Positions 16,757 to 24,422 of a stretch of 64,000 bases of DNA are shown here, one piece after another; the stretch's first letter is position 1, and every line of letters starts with the position of its first letter. Location: positions 124,001 to 188,000 of the forward strand of contig NZ_JAEMHL010000008.1 in NCBI RefSeq assembly GCF_016458305.1, written 5' to 3'. The position numbers were made by a program, and so were the translations under genes. The notes beneath the pieces were generated by a model. That model had not been told where the DNA came from and ran no database searches. It saw only the letters and a list, made by a program, of their open reading frames with translations. The stretch is from Geomonas anaerohicana. GTDB lineage: Bacteria > Desulfobacterota > Desulfuromonadia > Geobacterales > Geobacteraceae.

Positions 16757-17881
16757 ATGGAAAAGACTCCGCAACAACGAAAAGCCAGAGTCATCGGCTT
16801 CTACCTGCCACAGTTCCACCCGATTCCGGAGAACAATGCCTGGTGGGGCCCCGGTTTCACGGAATGGACCAACACGGCAAAGGCAAAGCCCCTTTTCGGC
16901 GGCCACGTCCAGCCGCACCTGCCCGCAGACCTGGGATTCTACGATCTGAGGGTGTCAGAGACAAGAGAGGCCCAGGCGGAACTGGCACAAGAGTACGGCA
17001 TAGAAGGTTTTTGCTACTGGCATTATTGGTTTGCAGGAAAGCGACTCCTTGAGCGGCCTTTCAATGAAGTTCTGGCGCTGGGCAGACCGGGGCTACCTTT
17101 CTGCCTGGGTTGGGCCAATGATAGTTGGACCGGGGTCTGGCATGGATGTCCCGGCCGGATGTTGATAGAGCAGACCTTTCCGGGACCTGAAGACGAAAAG
17201 GCCCATTTCGAGGCGATGCTTCCTGCCTTCACGGATGAGCGCTACATCACCGTCGAAGGAAAGCCTCTCTTTTTCGTCTACAACCCGCCCAACCTGCCGG
17301 ATCAAAGGCGCTTCACCGACCACTGGAGAGAACTGGCAGTGAAGGCCGGCTTGAAGGGTATCTACTTCGTCGGCAATGCCAACACCATGCGCTGGGTCCC
17401 CGAGGAGCATGGCTTCGATGCTGTGGTGCCGCACAACCCGGGGTTCACGACACACTGGGTGTTCAACAAACCGCCCACCAAGCTCGATGACTTCTCCATG
17501 AAGCTCACCGGTAAGAACCTGAAGGAGCTCTGGCGGGGCTGGTTCCCCACCCCCAACAGGATGGATTACGAAGAGTACATCAAGATAGCGCTGGCGCCAT
17601 TGCAGCGCGACAACCAGTTCCCGTGCGTGGTCCCCAATTGGGACAATACCCCGAGATGCGGTGTACGGGGCTACGTGCTGACGGGATCGACGCCTGAGCT
17701 TTTCCGACGTCACTTGCGCGACGCGATAGCGCAGGTCGCAGAGAGGGACCCGGACAAGAGGATCATATTCCTCAAGTCGTGGAACGAATGGGCAGAGGGA
17801 AACTATGTCGAACCGGACCAGGAGTTTGGCCGGGGATGGCTGAATGCGTGCAAACAGGAACTAGTGCCAGGCAATGAATAA
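16757..17881 (+). CDS. WbsX-like glycosyltransferase / GH99-like domain protein (copy 2)
   Basis: 374 residues with the family markers YLPQFHPIPENNAWWGPGF, HYWFAGKRLLERPFNEVL, VVPNWDNTPR and FLKSWNEWAEGNYVEPD. It is closer to copy 3 (20567) than to copy 1 in the AGKRLLERPF segment, which lacks the extra glycines of copy 1. The ribosome-binding site is weak. Its end overlaps the start of the next glycosyltransferase gene by 8 nt (ATGAATAA). Confidence 0.85.
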   Translation: MEKTPQQRKARVIGFYLPQFHPIPENNAWWGPGFTEWTNTAKAKPLFGGHVQPHLPADLGFYDLRVSETREAQAELAQEYGIEGFCYWHYWFAGKRLLERPFNEVLALGRPGLPFCLGWANDSWTGVWHGCPGRMLIEQTFPGPEDEKAHFEAMLPAFTDERYITVEGKPLFFVYNPPNLPDQRRFTDHWRELAVKAGLKGIYFVGNANTMRWVPEEHGFDAVVPHNPGFTTHWVFNKPPTKLDDFSMKLTGKNLKELWRGWFPTPNRMDYEEYIKIALAPLQRDNQFPCVVPNWDNTPRCGVRGYVLTGSTPELFRRHLRDAIAQVAERDPDKRIIFLKSWNEWAEGNYVEPDQEFGRGWLNACKQELVPGNE

Positions 17882-19145
17882 ACCGGTAATACTGATCATA
17901 ACGCACGTCATACCTTACCCGCCGTCGGCGGGGAACGAGATCCGTATCCTCAAGATGATGGCGTGGTTGCGTTCCCTGGGGCTTCACATAGTGCTCCTGC
18001 TGAACCATCGTCCTGCAGAAGACGTTATCGCCGGTCTGCGCACAATTGCCGATGAAGTGCATATCGCCGGCGACTACAAGGTCACCGAACAGGCACCGCT
18101 TCAGTTATCGCGCAGCGAGCTGCTTCTCGGGCTGGCCACCAGAAAGCCTCTCCTGAAAAGTTTGCTGGGGCGGACGGGATTGCTTGAACATCTCGAGTAC
18201 AAGGCCAAGGCGGCGGGAACCCGGCGCTGGCTGTGTCCGCAGGAGCTGCTGGTCGCCGCCTCGCACCTCAATGAGAGCTTGCGCCCGGACGTCGTTCTTG
18301 CCGAGTATATTTTTACCGCCCGGTGCCTCGACATCTTCCCGGCATCCACCTACAAGATCATCGACACCCATGACATGTTCTCGAGGAAGAAGGAACAGGT
18401 CCTCGACTTCGGGATCAAGGATCCTCTTCTTTGCACAGAAAAAGAGGAGCGCGGGCTACTGCTTAAGAGCGATCTCATCATCGCCATCCAGGACAACGAA
18501 GCCGACATGTTCCGCCGTCTGGTGCCCGAACGGAAGGTGGTTACCGTCGGCATAGATTTCGAGGTTAGTGCCCCCCCCTCCGATGCCGTGACCGACCCCG
18601 CCACCGTCCTCGTGGTCGGCTCCGAAAGCCCGCTCAACGTGCACGGCTTGAAGGAGTTTTACCAACAGGCATGGCCGAGAATCCGCAAGGCGTGCAACGG
18701 AGCCACGTTGAAGATCATCGGCAAGGTAGGCAACCATCTTGAGGTATCGGATCAAAGCGTAGTGAAGTTAGGGTGGGTCGAATCACTGGAGGCGGAATAT
18801 CACCGCGCCACGGTAGTAATCAATCCCATTCCATCGGGGACCGGCCTGAAGATCAAATCGGTGGAGGCGCTGTGTTTAGGAAAGGCTTTGGTCTCGACAG
18901 CCAACGGCGTAGAGGGGATCTCCGCCGAGCCTGGTTGCGACACCCCGTACATCTGCTGCAGTTCTTGGGACAGTTTTGCCGACGCCACGGTAAGCTTGCT
19001 GCAATCCGGGGAAAAACGCAGAGCACTGGAGAACACCGCCATCGCATACGCAAGGGAGAAGTTCAGCACGCAGCAGACGTATGCCTCGCTCTTGCAGGCG
19101 CTACCTCTGCAAGGCGCCACACCCTCTACGTCACCGAGTCGATAA
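17874..19145 (+). CDS. Family 4-like glycosyltransferase
   Basis: 423 residues. The N-terminus VILIITHVIPYPPSAGNEIR is the usual GT4 loop, DTHDMFSRKKEQ lies in the acceptor domain, and GTGLKIKSVEALCLGKALV with the following VEGI is the donor-binding motif of GT4 proteins. It overlaps the WbsX copy 2 gene, so the pair is translationally coupled. The protein at 21667, also behind a WbsX gene, has the same organisation (PYPLDQGGKIR, GTRIKVLEAMAAG), which suggests duplicated modules. Confidence 0.8.
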   Translation: MNKPVILIITHVIPYPPSAGNEIRILKMMAWLRSLGLHIVLLLNHRPAEDVIAGLRTIADEVHIAGDYKVTEQAPLQLSRSELLLGLATRKPLLKSLLGRTGLLEHLEYKAKAAGTRRWLCPQELLVAASHLNESLRPDVVLAEYIFTARCLDIFPASTYKIIDTHDMFSRKKEQVLDFGIKDPLLCTEKEERGLLLKSDLIIAIQDNEADMFRRLVPERKVVTVGIDFEVSAPPSDAVTDPATVLVVGSESPLNVHGLKEFYQQAWPRIRKACNGATLKIIGKVGNHLEVSDQSVVKLGWVESLEAEYHRATVVINPIPSGTGLKIKSVEALCLGKALVSTANGVEGISAEPGCDTPYICCSSWDSFADATVSLLQSGEKRRALENTAIAYAREKFSTQQTYASLLQALPLQGATPSTSPSR

Positions 19146-19164
19146 AGACCGAAGGAGTGCCGGC

Positions 19165-20532
19165 ATGAAGAAAATCCTGTTGATCTCCCACTACTCGGGG
19201 CTGCACGGGGCGGAGCGGGCCTTGCTTACCTTATGCACGGGCCTCAGTAAGGAGATCGAGTTTCTCGTGGTCACCCCGCAACGGGGAGACCTGAACGAAG
19301 AACTGGAGCTTCTTGGCATCGAGACCAAGGTCATCGGACTCAGCCGCTGGATCGAGTACGGCACCAACTTGCATAAAAAGGAGGCCCCGTACCGGAGAGA
19401 AGTTGTAGAAGAACTGGTACAGCTGATAAAAGACGCGAACATAGACATCGTCCATACCAATACAAGCATCATCCTTGAAGGCGCACTCGCTGCTAGAGAA
19501 GCAAGAATCCCGCACGTCTGGCATCTGCACGAGTTTCTGGACAATCACCCGAGCCTTACGCTGCCGTTCCCGGTTTACTTCACCTACAAGGTCATTGAGA
19601 CGCTTTCCGACAGGGTGGTGGTGGTTTCTCAAGCGCTGGAACAGTCAGTCAAACGATACGTGCAGCCGGAGAAGGTGCAAACGATTCCCAATGGCGTCTT
19701 TCATACCCGCCAAACGGGCGACGTACGTGCCGAGCTTGGCCTGCCCGAGAAGTCGTTTGTGATAACCAATGTCGGCACGAGTAGCAAAGAAAAGGGTAGC
19801 GAGGCGCTCCTCGAAGCAGCGATTCGAATTTGCAATTCCCTTCCTGACACTGTTTTCCTGATGGTAGGCCCACAGGCAGATACAGCCCTCCACGAGAAGT
19901 TGCTGCAAAAGGTCAACGACCACTGTTTAACGGACAGAATCCTCTACCTTGGCTTCAGAAATGATGTCCCCAAAATCCTCGCCGACACGGACATTTACGT
20001 ATGCGCGTCCCTAACGGAGACCTTCGGGCTCTCTCTTGTCGAAGCCATGTCCTTCGGGAACCCCGTGATATCGACGAGATGCGGAGGACCAGAAGAGATT
20101 GTAGACCACAACGCGACCGGTCTACTCGTGGAGGTAGACGACGTTGACCAAATGGTATCTGCAATAACGAAGCTGTACCATTCCCCATCCCTTCGCAAAG
20201 CGTTTGGTATGGCAGGTCTGGAGAAATATTCCTCCCAATTCACGCCGGAGACCTACCTGGCGAGCTTCAAGGCCTTGTATTGGAGCCTGGAAAAAACCGC
20301 AGGGCAACAGGATGAAAGACTGAGCAAGGCGCTGCTTCAGCTGCTGGAGTTCGATCAATACCGCGGTGTCGCTGCAATCACACCCACGCCATACGAAGTC
20401 TCCGCGGCGGAGCGTAAGCTGGCAGAGATCCTGAACTCGATGAGCTGGCGGGTAACAGCACCTCTGCGCGCAGTGGGGAGCTTTTTCCCCGGCGTGATGT
20501 CCGTGCTGAGAAAAATGTCAAAGTCCAAGTAG
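19165..20532 (+). CDS. Family 4 glycosyltransferase with SW-TAPLR tail
   Basis: 455 residues. A GT-B fold is indicated by the N-terminal LISHYSGLHGAERALL, VWHLHEFLDNHPS, the middle ITNVGTSSKEKGSEALLEAA, and VCASLTETFGLSLVEAMSFGNPVIST with the E-x7-E motif. The last about 35 residues contain NSMSWRVTAPLRAVG, the tail shared with two other proteins of the locus. The ATG at 19165 has AAGGAG 8 nt upstream; an upstream in-frame start at 19081 would overlap the previous gene and was not used. Confidence 0.87.
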   Translation: MKKILLISHYSGLHGAERALLTLCTGLSKEIEFLVVTPQRGDLNEELELLGIETKVIGLSRWIEYGTNLHKKEAPYRREVVEELVQLIKDANIDIVHTNTSIILEGALAAREARIPHVWHLHEFLDNHPSLTLPFPVYFTYKVIETLSDRVVVVSQALEQSVKRYVQPEKVQTIPNGVFHTRQTGDVRAELGLPEKSFVITNVGTSSKEKGSEALLEAAIRICNSLPDTVFLMVGPQADTALHEKLLQKVNDHCLTDRILYLGFRNDVPKILADTDIYVCASLTETFGLSLVEAMSFGNPVISTRCGGPEEIVDHNATGLLVEVDDVDQMVSAITKLYHSPSLRKAFGMAGLEKYSSQFTPETYLASFKALYWSLEKTAGQQDERLSKALLQLLEFDQYRGVAAITPTPYEVSAAERKLAEILNSMSWRVTAPLRAVGSFFPGVMSVLRKMSKSK

Positions 20533-20566
20533 CTTCCAATCACTCTCTAGAAGACCGACGTCATCC

Positions 20567-21670
20567 ATGACACCTGCAAACATGAAAGCCCGGGCTATCG
20601 CCTTTTACCTTCCACAGTACCACCCTATCCCGGAGAACGATCGGTGGTGGGGGGAAGGTTTCACCGAGTGGACTAACGTTCGGAAAGCAAACCCGCTTTT
20701 TCGGGGTCACCTGCAACCCCGCGTGCCAGGCTCCCTGGGTTACTACAGCCTGCTTTCCCCTGCCACCAGGCAGGCCCAGGCCGAACTCGCAGCACTACAC
20801 GGCGTCGAAGGTTTTTGCTACTGGCACTACTGGTTTGCCGGGAAGAGGCTTTTGGAAAGGCCGTTTGAAGAGGTCCTGCACTCCGGGCAGCCGGCACTCC
20901 CTTTCTGCCTTGGCTGGGCCAACGAGTCATGGACCGGGATCTGGCACGGTGCACCCAACCGGCTCCTCATGGAGCAAACCTATCCGGGGAGCGCGGACGA
21001 GGAACGTCATTTTCACACCGTTGCTGAAGCCTTTTTCGACGAGCGTTACCTTACCGTAGATGGGAAACCGGTATTCTACGTCTATAAACCGCAGCAGATT
21101 CCGGATCCGTGTCGTTTTGTGGAACACTGGCAAACGCTTGCGATAAAGGCAGGCCTCCAGGGAATCTATTTCATCGGAGAAGATGTTTACATCGATGAGT
21201 CCCCCTGGAACCCGACCACCAGTGGCTTCGATGCCGTGGTACCAAACACGCCTGGAGTTGCCTTTCTCAGGCTGGCGAAGAAAAGAACACCCCGGCGCCT
21301 GCTTTCACTTATTCGTCGAAAGCTGTTCCCACGCCCTTATGTCTTTGACTATGAGGAATTCGTGGAGAACTGTTTCGTCGAGGAGCCGGCGGAGGTGAAT
21401 TACGACTTTTTCCCGAGCGTTTTGCCCAACTGGGACAACTCCCCACGTTCCGGAACCAATGCCAAGGTGTTGGTCGATGCGACCCCGCAGTTGTTCAGAC
21501 GTCAGTTGTCCAAAGCGCTGAACCAGGTAGCACACAGGGAAAAGGATAAAAGGCTCATCTTCATAAAGTCATGGAACGAATGGGCAGAGGGGAATTTCCT
21601 GGAACCCGACGAGCTTTACGGCAACGCATATCTGGAGGTATGCCGGGATGAGATCTTAGGCCCGCCATGA
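20567..21670 (+). CDS. WbsX-like glycosyltransferase / GH99-like domain protein (copy 3)
   Basis: 367 residues with YLPQYHPIPENDRWWGEGF, HYWFAGKRLLERPFEEVL, VLPNWDNSPRSG and FIKSWNEWAEGNFLEPDELY. It follows the pattern of copies 1 and 2. Start at 20567; the ATG at 20582 is an alternative, and neither has a strong ribosome-binding site. The last bases overlap the next gene (ATGA at 21667-21670). Confidence 0.85.
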   Translation: MTPANMKARAIAFYLPQYHPIPENDRWWGEGFTEWTNVRKANPLFRGHLQPRVPGSLGYYSLLSPATRQAQAELAALHGVEGFCYWHYWFAGKRLLERPFEEVLHSGQPALPFCLGWANESWTGIWHGAPNRLLMEQTYPGSADEERHFHTVAEAFFDERYLTVDGKPVFYVYKPQQIPDPCRFVEHWQTLAIKAGLQGIYFIGEDVYIDESPWNPTTSGFDAVVPNTPGVAFLRLAKKRTPRRLLSLIRRKLFPRPYVFDYEEFVENCFVEEPAEVNYDFFPSVLPNWDNSPRSGTNAKVLVDATPQLFRRQLSKALNQVAHREKDKRLIFIKSWNEWAEGNFLEPDELYGNAYLEVCRDEILGPP

Positions 21671-22851
21671 AGATATTAATCATCGCACCATTTCTCCCCT
21701 ACCCTCTCGACCAGGGGGGGAAAATCCGCGTCTTCAACATCATAAAAAACCTGATAGCGCGGCACAGCGTGACCCTTGCGGTAACAGTAGACGACAGGCG
21801 AGCCGTAGAACTCGGTCCGTTGCAGCACATGTGCTCCGAGGTCCTTCTGTTTGAACGCCCGGCGCAGTTGTGGCCCGACCGTGCCCGTTTTTTCACGAGT
21901 ACCGCCCCGTACAACGTGATCCGTTACCGCTGCGCCGAAATGCGGAACGCCCTGAGGCAGCTACACCAGAACAAGAGGTTCGATGTCGTTCAGATAGAGT
22001 TCGCCATGATGTGGCCGTATGCCGACCTATTTCCCGACACTCCGGTCGTTCTGGATGCACACAACATAGAGCACGACAACGTTAGGCAGATCGGTCAATC
22101 CGCCAAAACCTTACCCTGGAAAATCCTGTATGAAATAGAGAGAAGAAGGCTGCAAGCAGTGGAAGAGCAGGCATGGCGGGAGTGTCAACTCTGTTTTGCC
22201 GTATCCGACCAGGAACGGGAAAAAATAGCTGCCAGTGTCGGCCGTGGTGATAAGGTGATAACTGCGCCCAATGGTGTCGATCCGGAGCGTTTCAAATTCA
22301 GGAAAAGACTAAAGAGCGGCAAGAGAATACTTTTCCTCGGCGGGATGGACTATGCGCCAAACCTGGATGCGGCCCGCTACTTCCTTGCAGAGGTCTTGCC
22401 TCTCATCCGCGCTGAAGACTCTGAAGTCAGCGTTATGCTGGTCGGAAGAGAGTTGTCCAGACTCGGTCCTCTTGCAGAACTGCCCGGCGTACAGTGCCAC
22501 GAAAGCGTACCCGAAGTTCTACCTTGGTTTTACGAGGCGGACCTGCTCGCGGTATCGCTGAGGCAGGGTGCGGGGACGAGAATCAAGGTTCTCGAGGCCA
22601 TGGCCGCAGGACTCCCCGTCGTTTCTACAACTAAAGGCTGCGAAGGCATCAGTGCAAGGAACGGCCAGGAATTGCTGGTAGCGGACACCCCCATGGCACT
22701 GGCAAAAGCAATGGTGGAAGTGATTCGGTCGCCCGATGTGGCACAAACCCTGGCACAGAAAGCTCACCAGATGGTCATCAATGGTTACACCTGGGAGAGC
22801 GCCACCCGGAAAATGGAAGAAGCGTACCGGGTCCTTGGAAATCACGATTGA
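21667..22851 (+). CDS. Family 4-like glycosyltransferase, last gene of the locus
   Basis: 394 residues, GT-B. IIAPFLPYPLDQGGKIRVFNI at the N-terminus, LDAHNIEHDNVRQ in the acceptor domain, ILFLGGMDYAPNLDAARYF, and GTRIKVLEAMAAGLPVVSTTKGCEG in the donor domain are typical of the sugar transferase group that includes PEP-CTERM-locus enzymes. It is coupled by overlap to WbsX copy 3 and ends just before a strong bidirectional terminator. Confidence 0.83.
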   Translation: MKILIIAPFLPYPLDQGGKIRVFNIIKNLIARHSVTLAVTVDDRRAVELGPLQHMCSEVLLFERPAQLWPDRARFFTSTAPYNVIRYRCAEMRNALRQLHQNKRFDVVQIEFAMMWPYADLFPDTPVVLDAHNIEHDNVRQIGQSAKTLPWKILYEIERRRLQAVEEQAWRECQLCFAVSDQEREKIAASVGRGDKVITAPNGVDPERFKFRKRLKSGKRILFLGGMDYAPNLDAARYFLAEVLPLIRAEDSEVSVMLVGRELSRLGPLAELPGVQCHESVPEVLPWFYEADLLAVSLRQGAGTRIKVLEAMAAGLPVVSTTKGCEGISARNGQELLVADTPMALAKAMVEVIRSPDVAQTLAQKAHQMVINGYTWESATRKMEEAYRVLGNHD

Positions 22852-22868
22852 ACCCGGCACCGAACAAA

Positions 22869-22901
22869 AAAAAACGCCCGCAGTTGCGGGCGTTTTTTTT
22901 T
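22869..22901. terminator. Bidirectional Rho-independent terminator
   Basis: AACGCCCGCAGTTGCGGGCGTT forms a stem flanked by an A-run on the left and a T-run on the right. It therefore terminates both the plus-strand polysaccharide locus and the minus-strand collagen-like gene. Confidence 0.92.
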
Positions 22902-22913
22902 GACTACGGCTTC

Positions 22914-24389
22914 TTAGTACAAGGTTCTCCAAGCGTATGAACCAGCTGCATCCTTCGCGCAAACCTCTACGCTGTCCTTCACGCCGGCGCCGCCTTGAGT
23001 AAGCCAGAAAGTGCCGCGGACCTTGGTGGCGACATCGATGTTGGCATCCGAGCAGTCAGGCTTGGTCGGCGGGGTTGCAGCGTAAATTCTCATACCACCG
23101 GCGACTTCGAACTTCTGCTGGGGAGAAGTTGTGCCGACCCCGACGTTACCGTTGTGGTCAACACGCATTTTCTCGGTACGAGTGGTACCGCCGTTTGCAG
23201 TGGTAAGAAACTGCAGATAGGCACCTGCAGTCGTGGAAGACCAGTTCTCAGAAGCAAAACCCGCAATACCGGTCGAGTTACCCATGGTGTGGGCAGCATC
23301 TTTGGACCCGCCGAGGAGAATATACCCCAGGCGCTCCCCGCTCAGAACAGCCCTGCCCGGATCGCTACCGGCGACAAAGCCTGCGCCGCTCGACCCACCC
23401 ACGGTGTTGATGAACTGTGCCACCGGGCCGGCAACGCTGACGACGTTCAGTGCGTTGGCCGGTGTGGAAGTGCCGATGCCCACGTTGCCGCCGGCGGTCA
23501 CCACGAACTTGTCGTTGTTGACGTCATCGGAGAGCTTCACAAGCGACTGCGGCGAGTAGGTGAAGCTTGCCGAAGAAAGCGCGGGGCTGAGTACGGCGTT
23601 GACGGTGATGGAGGTGTCGCTGGGGATGGTCATGACCACTCGGGTCTGGCCGGCTGCAGTTATCGTGTCACCGATGTGCAGCTGAGACTTGAATGCGGTG
23701 CCGACACCGGTAATGGTATTGCCGTTGTTGCTGGCGTTCAATACGCCTGTCCCTGCGATCTCTGCCTTGTTCTTGATGGTCAGGGAGGAGGTCGGCGTGG
23801 TTGCGCCGATGGCCACGTTGCCGCCTGCCGCAACCTGGAACAGGTTGACGTCGCTCGTGTCTTTAACAGCAAGTTTAACGGTGCTTGCTGCATCGTTGGC
23901 ACTTTGCTTCATGGCGAGGACGGCGCCGTCAGCCTGGGTTTTAATTTTGTTGAGAATGTCGGTCTGGGTATCGGGCGAGCCGGCGGGGCCCTGCGGTCCC
24001 TGCGGACCGGTAGCGCCAGTGGTGCCAGCAGCGCCTGCGGCCCCTTTCTGAGCCATCACGGTCCAGGAGGTGGGCGCCAGGTCGGGCTGGGCGTTGCTGC
24101 TGGCCTGCAGGGCGATATAGGTGCTGCCGCCGTAGGAGACGCAGTCGTCTTTGGCGTAGCTCAGCGCGGAGTTCCAGGCGCCCTTGAAGTGGGCGACGTT
24201 GGCGAGCAGCGCGCCGTCACCGGTGTACTGGCCGGCGGTCACGTTGCCGTCGGAGGTTACCTTGAACTTCACGGTCCCGGTTGCGGGATCTTCTACAGTG
24301 ATCCGGTCGGTTTCGGCTCCAGCCACAACCGGGAGCACGCTCAGGGGTACGGCGCACAGCGCCACCATCATCATCTTCCTGCTCTTCAT
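22914..24389 (-). CDS. Secreted collagen-like / tail-fibre-like surface protein
   Basis: 491 residues. A signal peptide (cleavage near VAGAE, residue about 25) is followed by a short repeat domain and a CBM5/12-like segment (WNSALSYAKDDCVSYGGSTYI). Next is a brief collagen-like Gly-X-Y run (GAAGTTGATGPQGPQGPAG, about 116-137), then beta-rich repeats of the GNVGIGTxxP type seen in phage tail fibre and bacterial adhesin stalks. The C-terminal domain has two cysteines. AAGGAG precedes the ATG. It lies 33 nt after the S53 peptidase gene in the same direction, so both are probably expressed together. Likely an extracellular or surface-attached fibre protein. Confidence 0.7.
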   Translation of the reverse strand: MKSRKMMMVALCAVPLSVLPVVAGAETDRITVEDPATGTVKFKVTSDGNVTAGQYTGDGALLANVAHFKGAWNSALSYAKDDCVSYGGSTYIALQASSNAQPDLAPTSWTVMAQKGAAGAAGTTGATGPQGPQGPAGSPDTQTDILNKIKTQADGAVLAMKQSANDAASTVKLAVKDTSDVNLFQVAAGGNVAIGATTPTSSLTIKNKAEIAGTGVLNASNNGNTITGVGTAFKSQLHIGDTITAAGQTRVVMTIPSDTSITVNAVLSPALSSASFTYSPQSLVKLSDDVNNDKFVVTAGGNVGIGTSTPANALNVVSVAGPVAQFINTVGGSSGAGFVAGSDPGRAVLSGERLGYILLGGSKDAAHTMGNSTGIAGFASENWSSTTAGAYLQFLTTANGGTTRTEKMRVDHNGNVGVGTTSPQQKFEVAGGMRIYAATPPTKPDCSDANIDVATKVRGTFWLTQGGAGVKDSVEVCAKDAAGSYAWRTLY

Positions 24390-24422
24390 GACTTACTCCT
24401 TTTAGGGCATGTAATTACACGG

